From contig JADZBZ010000209.1 in assembly GCA_020851835.1 (NCBI GenBank), positions 1 through 30,323 on the forward strand: DNA of 30,323 nt, written 5' to 3'. The notes beneath the pieces are model-generated. The model saw only the letters and a list, made by a program, of their open reading frames with translations, was not told where the DNA came from and made no database searches. The DNA is from Acidobacteriota bacterium. Lineage in GTDB: Bacteria > Acidobacteriota > Vicinamibacteria > Vicinamibacterales > UBA2999. Every line of letters begins with the position of its first letter. Within the stretch, counting starts at the first letter, position 1. A program made the translations under genes and the position numbers. This document shows positions 6,435-15,502 of this stretch, one piece after another.

Positions 6435-8177
6435 TCAGCTCAACAGCGGAAGCACGTGCGCGTTGTCCTTCTGACGCTTCGGGGGCAGGGTCCACTCGGC
6501 TCGGGTGCTCTTGTCGAATTCGCTGCGGAAGAACGCCGTCTTCATCCCGCCGTCGATGATGTCCCACGGCAGTACGGTGTCGCGCGATCGGTCGCGGTAG
6601 ATGAAGAAGTCGCCGTCCACGCCGGCGTCGGCCACGGCACGTCGCCACTGGCCGCCGTTCTGCTCGGCCCGTTCGATCGCCGGTGCGACGCGGCGGTCAC
6701 CGAGCGACAGAAGGGCCTGGTAATAGGAATGCCGTTCGCTCTTGATGTTGAAGTACACGTTGTCGATGCCCGACACCAGCGATCGCAGGCGCTTCATCTT
6801 GTGTTCGATCGAATCGGTACCCTCCATCGGCAGCCACTGGTAGGCCGTCCCCGGCTTGGGCACGAGCGGGTTCACGCTGCCGACGATGCGGCCGATACGG
6901 CCGCGGGCGCGAGCGTGGCGCAACATCACCTCGCGAAACCGCATGGTCATGTCGCGAATCGCCACCAGGTCGTCATCGTCTTCGGTGGGGAGCCCGATCA
7001 TGAAGTAGAGCTTCAGGTTCTCGATGCCGCTGGAGAAAATCAGCTCGGCGGCGGCGAAGATTTCATCGTTGGTCACCGTCTTGTTGATCACGCGGCGCAG
7101 GCGGTCCGATCCGGCCTCGGGAGCAATCGTGAGCGTCCGCTCGCCGCTCGCCTTCAGCAGCGACACGATGGCGGGCGTAAGGTCGTCGAGGCGCAGGGAG
7201 GCGGGGCTGATCGAATAGCCCATGCCCGCCAGGCTCCGGAGGATGTGCTCGATGTCCGGGTGGTCGCACAGCGCAATCGACACCAGACCGACCCGCGTGG
7301 CGTGGGCGCGGGCCTGCTGGGCCAGCGCGAGAATCCGCTCGGTGGGGAACGACCGCACCGGCAGGTAGTTGTAGCCGGCCCAGCAGTAGCGGCACAGGTT
7401 CGCGCAACCGCGGACCACCTCTACCAGGAAGCGCGATCCGAACTCGGTGTCGGGGGTGAACACCCGGGTAGCCGGCGGGTCGCACAGGTCGGTGGTCTTG
7501 AGCGCCGCCTTGCGCACGGTGGCCGGGGCCCCGGTCCCTTCCCGCGGTACGTATCGCGCGATGGTGCCGTCGCCCGCGTACTCCACGTCGTAGAAAGACG
7601 GAATGTAGAACCCGCACTCGCCCGCCAGGCGGCGCAGGGTTTCACTGCGGGACGACGTGCCGCAGGCCGACACGAGCGCGGGCACCAACGACTCGCCTTC
7701 GCCGGCGGCGATCACGTCGGCGAACAGCGCCAGCGGCTCGGGGTTCACGAACGTCACGGCGCCGCCGATCACGATGAGCGGGTGCCGATAGTCGCGGTCT
7801 ACGGCGCGGACGGGCAGGCCCGCCAGCCGGAGCAGGGTGAGAACGTTGGTGTAGTCCCACTCGAACGACACCGAGAAGGCGAGCACGTCGAACTCGCGCA
7901 CCGGCGTCTGCGATTCCAGAGTGACCAGCGGGCTGCCCGATTCGAGCAGCGAAGCCAGCTCCTGCTTCGGCGGCAGGAACACCCGTTCGCACACTACGTC
8001 GTCGCACGCGTTGAACAGCGTGTACATCGTCTGGAGGCCGAGGTTCGACATCCCGACGAAATAGGTATTGGGGAACGACAGCGCCACCCGCAAGCGGTTG
8101 GCGTGTGGCTTGACGACGTAACCGACCTCGCGGGCGAGGGTGAGCCGTGCGGTATCGCGTGAGTGGTGGACCTTCAT
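6435..8177 (-). CDS. B12-binding-type radical SAM protein (TIGR03960-like)
   Basis: 580 residues. An N-terminal Rossmann-like B12-binding-type region (about 1-210) is followed by the radical SAM domain, with the [4Fe-4S] cysteines C258, C262 and C265 in RGCANLCRYCWAGY (CxxxCxxC). Further family features are the IAPEAGSDRLRRVINKTV block and the LKLYFMIGLPTEDDDD segment. The layout matches the family of long uncharacterised radical SAM proteins often encoded beside a DUF2344 partner; no such partner is next to it here. Substrate unknown; related enzymes modify tRNA or other macromolecules, but nothing here proves that. It follows ftsZ after 84 bases on the same strand and may be read from its own promoter within that gap. 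Confidence 0.9.
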   Translation of the reverse strand: MKVHHSRDTARLTLAREVGYVVKPHANRLRVALSFPNTYFVGMSNLGLQTMYTLFNACDDVVCERVFLPPKQELASLLESGSPLVTLESQTPVREFDVLAFSVSFEWDYTNVLTLLRLAGLPVRAVDRDYRHPLIVIGGAVTFVNPEPLALFADVIAAGEGESLVPALVSACGTSSRSETLRRLAGECGFYIPSFYDVEYAGDGTIARYVPREGTGAPATVRKAALKTTDLCDPPATRVFTPDTEFGSRFLVEVVRGCANLCRYCWAGYNYLPVRSFPTERILALAQQARAHATRVGLVSIALCDHPDIEHILRSLAGMGYSISPASLRLDDLTPAIVSLLKASGERTLTIAPEAGSDRLRRVINKTVTNDEIFAAAELIFSSGIENLKLYFMIGLPTEDDDDLVAIRDMTMRFREVMLRHARARGRIGRIVGSVNPLVPKPGTAYQWLPMEGTDSIEHKMKRLRSLVSGIDNVYFNIKSERHSYYQALLSLGDRRVAPAIERAEQNGGQWRRAVADAGVDGDFFIYRDRSRDTVLPWDIIDGGMKTAFFRSEFDKSTRAEWTLPPKRQKDNAHVLPLLS

Positions 8178-8247
8178 CGAGACATCAGGGGACCGTCGAG
8201 CTGACCCTCAGCCGGCGCCGGAACTCGCGCGTCCCCTGGGCCTTTCT

Positions 8248-8253
8248 ACTGTA
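8248..8253 (-). promoter_or_regulatory. Candidate extended -10 (TGATACAGT) for the radical SAM gene
   Basis: On the minus strand TACAGT is preceded by TGA (extended -10 form), 70 bases before the ATG at 8177 and just beyond the ftsZ stop. No convincing -35 box. Low confidence. Confidence 0.25.
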
Positions 8254-8261
8254 TCACCGGC

Positions 8262-9524
<1,263 letters not shown>

Positions 9525-9528
9525 CGCG

Positions 9529-9535
9529 CCTCCTT
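9529..9535 (-). promoter_or_regulatory. ftsZ Shine-Dalgarno AAGGAGG overlapping the ftsA stop
   Basis: On the minus strand the ftsA stop TAA (9536-9534) shares bases with AAGGAGG, which ends four bases before the ftsZ ATG. The spacing is short but the match is strong, and the same four-base spacing recurs before the proposed ftsA start. Confidence 0.75.
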
Positions 9536-10763
9536 AGAAGAACTCCCTGAACACGGTCCGCAACCGACCCATCACGCGCGTGAGCGCGCCCCCGCCCACG
9601 GGCACGGCGGTCGTGCGGTGCCGCTCCGCGTACCGCACCAGCCCCACCGCCGTCGAGTAAGCCGGATGGCCCACGTGGTCGGCCAGGCCGCCCTCGCCGG
9701 TGGGCGCCCCGCGCCGGATGGGCAGGTCGAAAATCTGTTCGGCAATCTCGGCCATCCCTTCGAGTACCGAGCCGCCACCGGTGAGCACCAGCCCCGAGTT
9801 GAGGGACTTCTCGTAGCCCGCCTTGTTGATCTCGTCCCAGATGAGGTGAAACAGCTCTTCGGCCCGCGGCTGGAGAATGTCCGAGAGGATCCGCCGCGCC
9901 ATCACGCGGGGCCTCCGGCCGCCGACGCTGGCCACTTCGATGGTCTCGTCCTCGTCCACCATGCCGGAGAGCGCACAGCCCACCCTCCGCTTCACCTTCT
10001 CGGCCTCCGGAATCGGGGTCCGCAGGCCGACGGCAATGTCGTTGGTGAAGTGGTCGCCGCCGACCGCCACGACGGCGGTGTGCCACAGGCTGCCGCGCTC
10101 GAAGATGGCCACGTCGGCCGTACCGCCCCCGATGTCCACCAGGGCGACGCCCAGTTCCTTCTCGTCCGGCGTCAGCACGGCCTCGGCGGCCGCAAGCTGG
10201 CTGATCACCGTGTCGAACACCTCGACGCCTGCGCGGTTCACGCACGCCACCAGGTTCTGCGTGGCGGTCTGGCTGCCCGTGACGACGTGCACGTTGACTT
10301 CGAGGCGGGCACCGGTGAGCCCCACGGGCGCGCCGATGCCTTCCTGCTCGTCCACGACGAAGTCCTGCGGCAGCACGTGGATGATTTCCCGTCCCGCTGG
10401 CAACGACACGGCCCGGGCGGCGTCGATGGCGCGGCGCACGTCCTCGCGGGAGACCTCCCGGTTCTTGCCGGCCACGGCGACGACGCCCCGGCTGTTGAAG
10501 CCCTTGATGTGCGGACCGCTCAGGCCGAGGTGCACCGAACCAATCTCGACCCCGGCCATCAGTTCGGCTTCCTCGATCGACTTCTTGATCGATTCGACGG
10601 CGCCCTCGAGGTTCACGACGACCCCGCGCTTGAGCCCCTTCGATTCGGCGGTTCCGATCCCGATGACGTCCAGTCCTCCGCCATCCACCAGTTCGCCCAC
10701 CACCGTGCACACTTTGGAGGTGCCGATGTCGAGCCCCACGACGTAGCGATCACGCTGTGCCAC
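9534..10763 (-). CDS. ftsA: Cell division protein FtsA
   Basis: Actin-like ATPase that tethers FtsZ to the membrane and recruits later division proteins. I place the start at the GTG at 10763 (409 residues) because it has GGAGG four bases upstream and gives the family-like N-terminus VAQRDRYVVGLDIGTSKV. An in-frame TTG at 10778 would add five residues but has no ribosome-binding site. Seen: phosphate-1 motif LDIGTSKVCTV, the SHS2/1C subdomain (about 80-160), phosphate-2 motif LVDIGGGTADVAIF, adenosine motif VLTGGGSVLEGM, and a C-terminal amphipathic segment rich in Arg and Phe (MGRLRTVFREFF) that fits the membrane-targeting helix. It lies 18 bases after ftsQ and 9 before ftsZ. Confidence 0.96.
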   Translation of the reverse strand: MAQRDRYVVGLDIGTSKVCTVVGELVDGGGLDVIGIGTAESKGLKRGVVVNLEGAVESIKKSIEEAELMAGVEIGSVHLGLSGPHIKGFNSRGVVAVAGKNREVSREDVRRAIDAARAVSLPAGREIIHVLPQDFVVDEQEGIGAPVGLTGARLEVNVHVVTGSQTATQNLVACVNRAGVEVFDTVISQLAAAEAVLTPDEKELGVALVDIGGGTADVAIFERGSLWHTAVVAVGGDHFTNDIAVGLRTPIPEAEKVKRRVGCALSGMVDEDETIEVASVGGRRPRVMARRILSDILQPRAEELFHLIWDEINKAGYEKSLNSGLVLTGGGSVLEGMAEIAEQIFDLPIRRGAPTGEGGLADHVGHPAYSTAVGLVRYAERHRTTAVPVGGGALTRVMGRLRTVFREFF

Positions 10764-10781
10764 GCTGCCTCCGTTCAATCG

Positions 10782-11636
10782 TCATCGGCGCACCCCGGCC
10801 GACGCGGGCGCGGCGGCCGGCCGCCGGGCCGGCCTCACGTACAAGCGTTCCGCAAACCGCAAGTCCACGTAGTCGATGGCCGCCACCCGCTCGCGCAGCG
10901 CATCGCCGAGGTCGAGGTACTGCTGCAGCCGCTCGACGAAGTCGTCTTCGCCCAGTCGCAGCATCGCCGTGTCACCCTCGAGCATCACGACCGCGTCGTG
11001 CGGGTCGTGGACGTCAATCTGCGAAACCTTCGACTCGATGTCGGGCCGCGCAGCCAGCGCGGCGATGACGCGCGCCGCCAGGGCGGTCCGCGTTTCGTCC
11101 ACCGCGGCCGGCCGTCCCTCGGCCGGCGACAGGAGACCGTCCACCAGGGGCATATCGAGGTCGGCGTAGGGCGGCCCGAACTCGTCCACCACGACACCGT
11201 GCGGGTCTATCAGGTACAGGCCGCTGCCCACGCGCGCGAGGGCCATGGGCCGGCGTTCCCGGACGCGGACTTCCACCGTCGACGGCAGGACGCGCCTGAG
11301 CGTCGCGTCCTCGACCCAGGGTGACGAGCGCAGCCGGTCCCGCCACTCGTCGAGGCGCAGACCGAGGATGTGCGCACCGCGCAGGCCGTCCATCAGCGCC
11401 ATCACCTCGCCTGTCGACAGGCGCTCGTTGCCGGTGACGGTGACGTGCGCCACGCGGAACGTGGCCGCACCCGACACCAACGCCACGCCCCGCCAGGCCG
11501 CGTACGCGGCCAGCGTGAGCACCGCGACCACTCGTGCGCCCGTCCACAGCGCGCGCAGCCGCGAGCGCCGCCGGCTGGACGGCTTGACGTGCGAGCGGCG
11601 GAAGCGCTTGTCGGCGGGGGCGGAGACCGGCGGCAT
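10782..11636 (-). CDS. ftsQ: Cell division protein FtsQ (DivIB family)
   Basis: Bitopic membrane protein that joins FtsL/FtsB to the divisome. 284 residues: an Arg/Lys-rich cytoplasmic tail (1-32), one membrane segment (about 34-55), then a periplasmic POTRA domain (about 60-130: FRVAHVTVTGNERLSTGEVM, SSPWVEDATLRRVLPSTVEVRV) and the beta domain (ERRPMALAR...YLIDPHGVV, ending with IDYVDLRFAERLYVR). This order and the short motifs are characteristic of the family although the sequence is poorly conserved overall. It begins three bases after the murC stop; the ribosome-binding site is weak (GCAGG about 11 bases upstream), which suggests coupling. Confidence 0.95.
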   Translation of the reverse strand: MPPVSAPADKRFRRSHVKPSSRRRSRLRALWTGARVVAVLTLAAYAAWRGVALVSGAATFRVAHVTVTGNERLSTGEVMALMDGLRGAHILGLRLDEWRDRLRSSPWVEDATLRRVLPSTVEVRVRERRPMALARVGSGLYLIDPHGVVVDEFGPPYADLDMPLVDGLLSPAEGRPAAVDETRTALAARVIAALAARPDIESKVSQIDVHDPHDAVVMLEGDTAMLRLGEDDFVERLQQYLDLGDALRERVAAIDYVDLRFAERLYVRPARRPAAAPASAGVRR

Positions 11637-11639
11637 GAG

Positions 11640-13058
11640 TTACGTGCCTGCCTTTCCCGCCACGCGGGCTTCGAGGGCCGCGACCAGCCGCGCGGCCACC
11701 CCGCCGATCGACCCGGCGCCCAGCGTCAGCACGAGATCGCCCTCCCGCACCAGGCCGGCCACCGCCCCCGGCACGTCGCCGATGGCGGGGACCAGGTGCA
11801 CGGGCTCGGAGCGCCGGGCGTTGATCGCACCGGCCAGCGCGTCGAGCGTGACGCCGGTGATGGGTTCCTCGCCGGCCGGATAGATATCGGTGAGCACGAC
11901 CTCGTCCACCTCGGCCAGCGCGTCGCCGAACTCTCGCATCAGGTCACGGGTCCGCGTGTAGCGGTGCGGCTGAAAGACGAGCACCAGGCGCGCCGGGCGG
12001 GCGGCACGGGCGGCGGCCACGACGGCCTCGATTTCGGTGGGGTGATGCCCGTAGTCATCGACCACGGTTACGCCGCCGACCGTGCCGGCGTGCTGGAAAC
12101 GCCGTTCGGCGCCGCGGAACTCACCGAGCGCCTCGGCTATCCGCCGAAAGGGCACGTCGAGTTCCAGGCCGACCGCGACGGCGGCCAGCGCGTTGGCCAC
12201 CGAGTGCCGTCCGGGCACCTGGAGTTCGAGGGAGCCCAGCAACTCGTCGCGCCCATCGGCGAGAACGTGTCGCCGGCGTACCGTGCACAGCGCCCCGAAG
12301 CCCTCGAGCGTGACCTGTTCGGCGCGGATGGCGGCATCGGGCGTGTCGATGCCATAGGTAATGACGCGGCGCGTCAGCCGGGGCAGCACGCCGGCCAGCT
12401 CCGGGTCGTCGGCGCACGCCACCACGGCCCCGTAGAACGGCACCTTGTTGGCGAAATCCACGAAGGCCTGCCGCAAGTCGTCGAAGCGGCCGTACGCCTC
12501 GAGATGCTCGCGATCGATGTTGGTCATCACCGCGATCGACGGCGAGAGCTTGAGAAACGACCGGTCGCTCTCGTCGGCTTCCACCACCATGTAGTCTCCG
12601 CGCCCGAGCCGGGCGTTGCTCCCGAAGGCGCTCAACCGCCCCCCGATCACGGCCGTGGGGTCGAGACCGGCGCGCTCGAGCACGAGCGCGATCATCGACG
12701 TGGTGGTCGTCTTGCCGTGTGCCCCCGCGACGGCGATGCCCACGCGCAGCCGCATCAGCTCGGCCAGCATCTCCGCGCGCGGAATCACGGGAATACGCCG
12801 CGCACGGGCGTGGGCCAGCTCGGGGTTGTTCTCGCGAATCGCCGACGAGTGGACGACGACGTCGGCGTTGCCGACGTGTTCGGCGCGGTGCCCCACGTGG
12901 ATGGCCACGCCCAGCCCGGCCAGCCGATCGGTCGCCTCCGACCGCTTCTGATCGGAGCCCGACACGACGTACCCGAGATTGGCCAGCAGTTCCGCGATAC
13001 CGCTCATCCCTGCGCCACCAATGCCGACGAAATGGACGCGCCGCGTCTTACCCAGCAA
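11640..13058 (-). CDS. murC: UDP-N-acetylmuramate--L-alanine ligase MurC
   Basis: ATP-dependent addition of L-Ala to UDP-MurNAc, the first step of the stem peptide, in the cytoplasm. 472 residues. Motifs: N-terminal dinucleotide-type HFVGIGGAGMSGIAELL, the P-loop AGAHGKTTTT (111-120), the ligand-binding VEADESDRSF, TNIDREHLEAYG, and the C-terminal DDYGHHPTEIEA and FQPHRYTRTRDL, all diagnostic of MurC among Mur ligases. The start is a TTG inside the end of murG (11-base overlap); there is no in-frame start upstream, and a weak GGAG lies about 13 bases before it. The next gene is ftsQ: murB and ddl, which often follow murC, are missing here. Confidence 0.96.
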   Translation of the reverse strand: MLGKTRRVHFVGIGGAGMSGIAELLANLGYVVSGSDQKRSEATDRLAGLGVAIHVGHRAEHVGNADVVVHSSAIRENNPELAHARARRIPVIPRAEMLAELMRLRVGIAVAGAHGKTTTTSMIALVLERAGLDPTAVIGGRLSAFGSNARLGRGDYMVVEADESDRSFLKLSPSIAVMTNIDREHLEAYGRFDDLRQAFVDFANKVPFYGAVVACADDPELAGVLPRLTRRVITYGIDTPDAAIRAEQVTLEGFGALCTVRRRHVLADGRDELLGSLELQVPGRHSVANALAAVAVGLELDVPFRRIAEALGEFRGAERRFQHAGTVGGVTVVDDYGHHPTEIEAVVAAARAARPARLVLVFQPHRYTRTRDLMREFGDALAEVDEVVLTDIYPAGEEPITGVTLDALAGAINARRSEPVHLVPAIGDVPGAVAGLVREGDLVLTLGAGSIGGVAARLVAALEARVAGKAGT

Positions 13059-14127
13059 GGGCGTGCACCCTCTCCGCGATACGCTCGGCCGCGTCGGGCC
13101 GTGCCAGCGATCGGGCCGCCCGCCCCATGGCCGCGCGGTGCGCCGGGTCGCCGGCCAGTGTCAGCAGCTCGCCCGCCAGCCGTCCGCCCGTCAGGTCCCG
13201 CTCGTCGACCACCACCGCGCCGCCCGCCCGCGCGAACGCTTCGGCATTGACACGCTGATGATCGTCGGTGGCGCTCGGCAGCGGCACCAGGATGGCCGGC
13301 CGCCCCGCCGCGGCCAACTCCGCCAGCGTCGTCGCGCCGGAGCGGGCCACCACGACGTCGGCCCGGGTCATCTCGCGGTCCATCTCGTACAGAAAGGCCT
13401 CGACGCGGGCGTCCAGTCCGGCGCGGCCGTACGCATCACGGACCAGGACCAGGTCGCGCTCCCCGGTCTGGTGCGTGATCGAAAGCCGTGCCCCGGCGGC
13501 AGCCAGTTCCGGGGCCGCCGCCACCATGGCCAGGTTGATCGCGTGCGCGCCCTGAGATCCGCCAAAGATCAGGACCCGTACCTTCCCGTCATGCGTGTCC
13601 TCCACCGCCGGCGCGAAGAACGCCGCGCGCACCGGATTGCCGGCGAGAAAGCCGGTGCGCGGAAAGTAGGGCAGGGCCTCGGCGAAATTCACCGCCGCCG
13701 CACGGACCACGGGCGCCAGCAGGCGGTTGGTGAGGCCGGGCAGCGCGTTCTGCTCGAGCAGCAGGGTGGGATACCGGCGCAGTGCGGCCAGCGCCAGCAC
13801 GGGCCCCGACGAGAACCCACCCACGCCCACCACCACCGATGGCCGGCGCCGTGAGATCACGCGCCAGGCGTCTGCGGCCGCCAGCGGCAGCAGGAACACA
13901 CCGCGCAGGCGGGAGAGGGTCGACTTGCCCTTGAGGCCGGCGACGCGAATCAGGTCCAGCGGAAACCCTTCGCGCGGGATCACCCGCGCCTCGATGCCGG
14001 CCGCGGTGCCGACAAAGCTCACGCGCGTGTCCGGGTCGCGCCTGACGAGCTCGCGCGCGAGCGCGATGCCGGGATACAGGTGCCCGCCCGTGCCGCCGCC
14101 GGCAATCAACACACGCACGCTGGTCAC
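13048..14127 (-). CDS. murG: MurG, UDP-GlcNAc:undecaprenyl-PP-MurNAc-pentapeptide GlcNAc transferase
   Basis: Converts lipid I to lipid II on the inner face of the membrane (GT28 family). 359 residues. Seen: the G-loop AGGGTGGHLYPGIALA (about 9-24), the second G-loop IFGGSQGAHAINLA, and the UDP-GlcNAc site ARSGATTLAELAAAGRPAILVPLP. The GTG at 14127 was chosen because it forms a GTGA overlap with the ftsW stop and gives a family-length N-terminus; the open frame continuing upstream to 15207 is only the shadow of ftsW. murC begins inside its last codons. Confidence 0.97.
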   Translation of the reverse strand: MTSVRVLIAGGGTGGHLYPGIALARELVRRDPDTRVSFVGTAAGIEARVIPREGFPLDLIRVAGLKGKSTLSRLRGVFLLPLAAADAWRVISRRRPSVVVGVGGFSSGPVLALAALRRYPTLLLEQNALPGLTNRLLAPVVRAAAVNFAEALPYFPRTGFLAGNPVRAAFFAPAVEDTHDGKVRVLIFGGSQGAHAINLAMVAAAPELAAAGARLSITHQTGERDLVLVRDAYGRAGLDARVEAFLYEMDREMTRADVVVARSGATTLAELAAAGRPAILVPLPSATDDHQRVNAEAFARAGGAVVVDERDLTGGRLAGELLTLAGDPAHRAAMGRAARSLARPDAAERIAERVHALAG

Positions 14128-15233
14128 CGGGCTCCCGTTTCGGACACGGCGTGTTGCGAGATGTTCAGGAGCACGCCGACGCCGATGAGGTTGATGAGCA
14201 GCGACGATCCGCCCGCGCTGACGAGCGGCAGCGGAATGCCCTTGGTCGGCATCAGCCCGAGCACCACGCTGATGTTCACGAAGGCCTGCAGAACGAGCAT
14301 CATGGTCAGGCCAATGGCCAGATAGGCGCCGAAGCTGTCGGGCGCCCGCAGAGCGGTGCGCAACCCCCGCCAGGCGATGACGCCAAAGCAGGCCAGGATC
14401 ACGAGGGACCCCACCAGCCCGGTCTCTTCGGCAATCACCGCGTAGATGAAGTCCGTGTGCGGCTCCGGGAGGAAGAAGAGCTTCTGCACCCCGGCCATCA
14501 GGCCCTTGCCGAAGATGCCGCCCGTGCCGACGGCGATGATCGACTGGATGATTTGAAATCCATCGCCCAGCGGATCGGCCCAGGGATTCAGGAACGCCAG
14601 CAGGCGGCGGCGACGGTAGCTGGCGAGCATGAGCACGCCGTAGAGCGCGGGTAGGGCAACCAGGGCAGCGCCGGCCAGATAGCGGTAGCTGAGGCCCGCC
14701 GCGAAGATCATCACGCCGATCACCGCCATCAGCGACACGGCCGTGCCGAAGTCGGGCTCGAGAAGGATCAGGCCCACCATCCCCCCGACAATGAGCGCGA
14801 TGGGCAGCACCGAGTAGCCGATCTCGTTGATGCGGTGCATGCGGCGCTCGAGGGTGAGCGCGGCAAAGACGATGGCCGCCAGCTTGGCGAGTTCGGAGGG
14901 CTGGATGCCGAACCCCGCCACGGCGAACCAGCGGCGCGTGCCGTTCACCGGCCGCGAGAAGAGCACCGCAACCAGCAGGAGCGCCGCCAGCGCGAGCAGG
15001 CCCCACACGAGGCGCTCGTTGCGGTAGGTGCGGTAGTCGACGCGCATCACCATCGACAGCAGGGCCACACCGAACGCGGCCCACATCAGCTGCTTGGTCA
15101 CGAACAGGTAGGGCTGCTGATAGCGCTCGAGCGCCACGAGCGCCGAGGCGCTGTACACCATGACGACGCTGGCGCACACCAGGGCGAGGGTCGCCAGGAA
15201 CATCCACTTGTCAGACTGCAGCTTCCGCGCCAT
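14124..15233 (-). CDS. ftsW: Septal peptidoglycan polymerase FtsW (SEDS family)
   Basis: Integral membrane glycosyltransferase that polymerises lipid II with its partner FtsI. 369 residues with about ten membrane segments. Family features: NGTRRWFAVAGFGIQPSELAK, the loop LLEPDFGTAVSL, and the C-terminal KGIPLPLVSAGGSSLL. The ATG at 15233 has AAAGG 9 bases upstream. It directly follows the 260-base gap that breaks the otherwise tight dcw cluster, so it may need its own promoter or read-through from murD. FtsW and not RodA is inferred from its place between murD and murG. Confidence 0.95.
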   Translation of the reverse strand: MARKLQSDKWMFLATLALVCASVVMVYSASALVALERYQQPYLFVTKQLMWAAFGVALLSMVMRVDYRTYRNERLVWGLLALAALLLVAVLFSRPVNGTRRWFAVAGFGIQPSELAKLAAIVFAALTLERRMHRINEIGYSVLPIALIVGGMVGLILLEPDFGTAVSLMAVIGVMIFAAGLSYRYLAGAALVALPALYGVLMLASYRRRRLLAFLNPWADPLGDGFQIIQSIIAVGTGGIFGKGLMAGVQKLFFLPEPHTDFIYAVIAEETGLVGSLVILACFGVIAWRGLRTALRAPDSFGAYLAIGLTMMLVLQAFVNISVVLGLMPTKGIPLPLVSAGGSSLLINLIGVGVLLNISQHAVSETGAR

Positions 15234-15302
15234 ACTGTGCGGCCTTTCGATTGCCGTCCGGGCTGGGCCCGGGCCTAAAGTCCTGCGGCTTCGACTCGAT
15301 AC

Positions 15303-15337
15303 GACGGTCGGCGAGGGCGCTCCCTCGCTTCGCCGTC
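15303..15337. repeat. Strong hairpin GCGAGGG-CGCT-CCCTCGC with extended stem
   Basis: The inner stem 15311-15317/15322-15328 is a perfect 7 bp with a 4-base loop. After a small internal loop the stem resumes with GACGG (15303-15307) and CCGTC (15333-15337). It is not followed by a T-run on either strand. Confidence 0.65.
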
Positions 15338-15379
15338 CGTGGCGCCCAGGGGCCTATCGCCCCTGTCTCGCCTGGGTCG

Positions 15380-15502
15380 AAGCAGTCAGCAGTCGTCAGT
15401 CAGTGGAGGGAATGGGACACCAGTCTCGCAGACCGGGGTAGCCTGCGTTCCCAGCGACCGGCTCCCACTCGCTCCCCACCGGCTGACGACTGCTCACTGC
15501 TT
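15380..15502. repeat. Long palindrome whose right arm contains the murD stop codon
   Basis: Arms 15380-15399 and 15483-15502 are 20 bases each with one mismatch. With small gaps the pairing extends inward to about 15418 and 15465 (roughly 38-40 base arms, imperfect). The right arm encodes the last residues and the TGA of murD on the minus strand. Confidence 0.65.

Larger units (their letters stand above)
15266..15502. repeat. Composite inverted-repeat element between murD and ftsW
   Basis: The 260-base murD-ftsW gap is built almost wholly of inverted repeats. From left: palindrome GGCCCGGGCC (15266-15275); GCTTCGAC (15288-15295) pairing with GTCGAAGC (15376-15383); within that pair a hairpin at 15303-15337, a hairpin AGGGGC/GCCCCT (15348-15364), and CCCAGG/CCTGGG (15345-15350/15371-15376); then a terminal palindrome whose arms are 15380-15399 and 15483-15502. 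No coding capacity was recognised. It could be a dispersed REP/MITE-like repeat, a structured leader RNA for ftsW, or a processing/termination site. Dispersal cannot be judged from one copy. Confidence 0.6.

Noticed and set aside
6360..8162. Long plus-strand open frame antisense to the radical SAM gene
   Set aside because: Its translation is Arg/Gly/His/Val-rich with no motif, and the minus strand carries clear catalytic cysteines. High GC creates such open antisense frames.
9618..13250. Two long plus-strand open frames (9618-11324 and 11370-13250) antisense to ftsA-ftsQ and murC
   Set aside because: No recognisable domains and compositionally biased; the minus strand has unmistakable FtsA, FtsQ and MurC motifs. 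Same reasoning for 17957-19816 against murF.
13048..15207. Reading murG as a 719-residue fusion starting inside ftsW
   Set aside because: The N-terminal half is an out-of-frame shadow of ftsW. The GTGA overlap at 14124-14127 and the AGGGTGGH loop place the real start at 14127. The same logic shortens ftsI (to 22874), murE (to 20868) and murD (to 16876).
15234..15493. A small protein gene within the murD-ftsW gap
   Set aside because: Short open frames exist, but they coincide with inverted repeats and have no start signal or family features.
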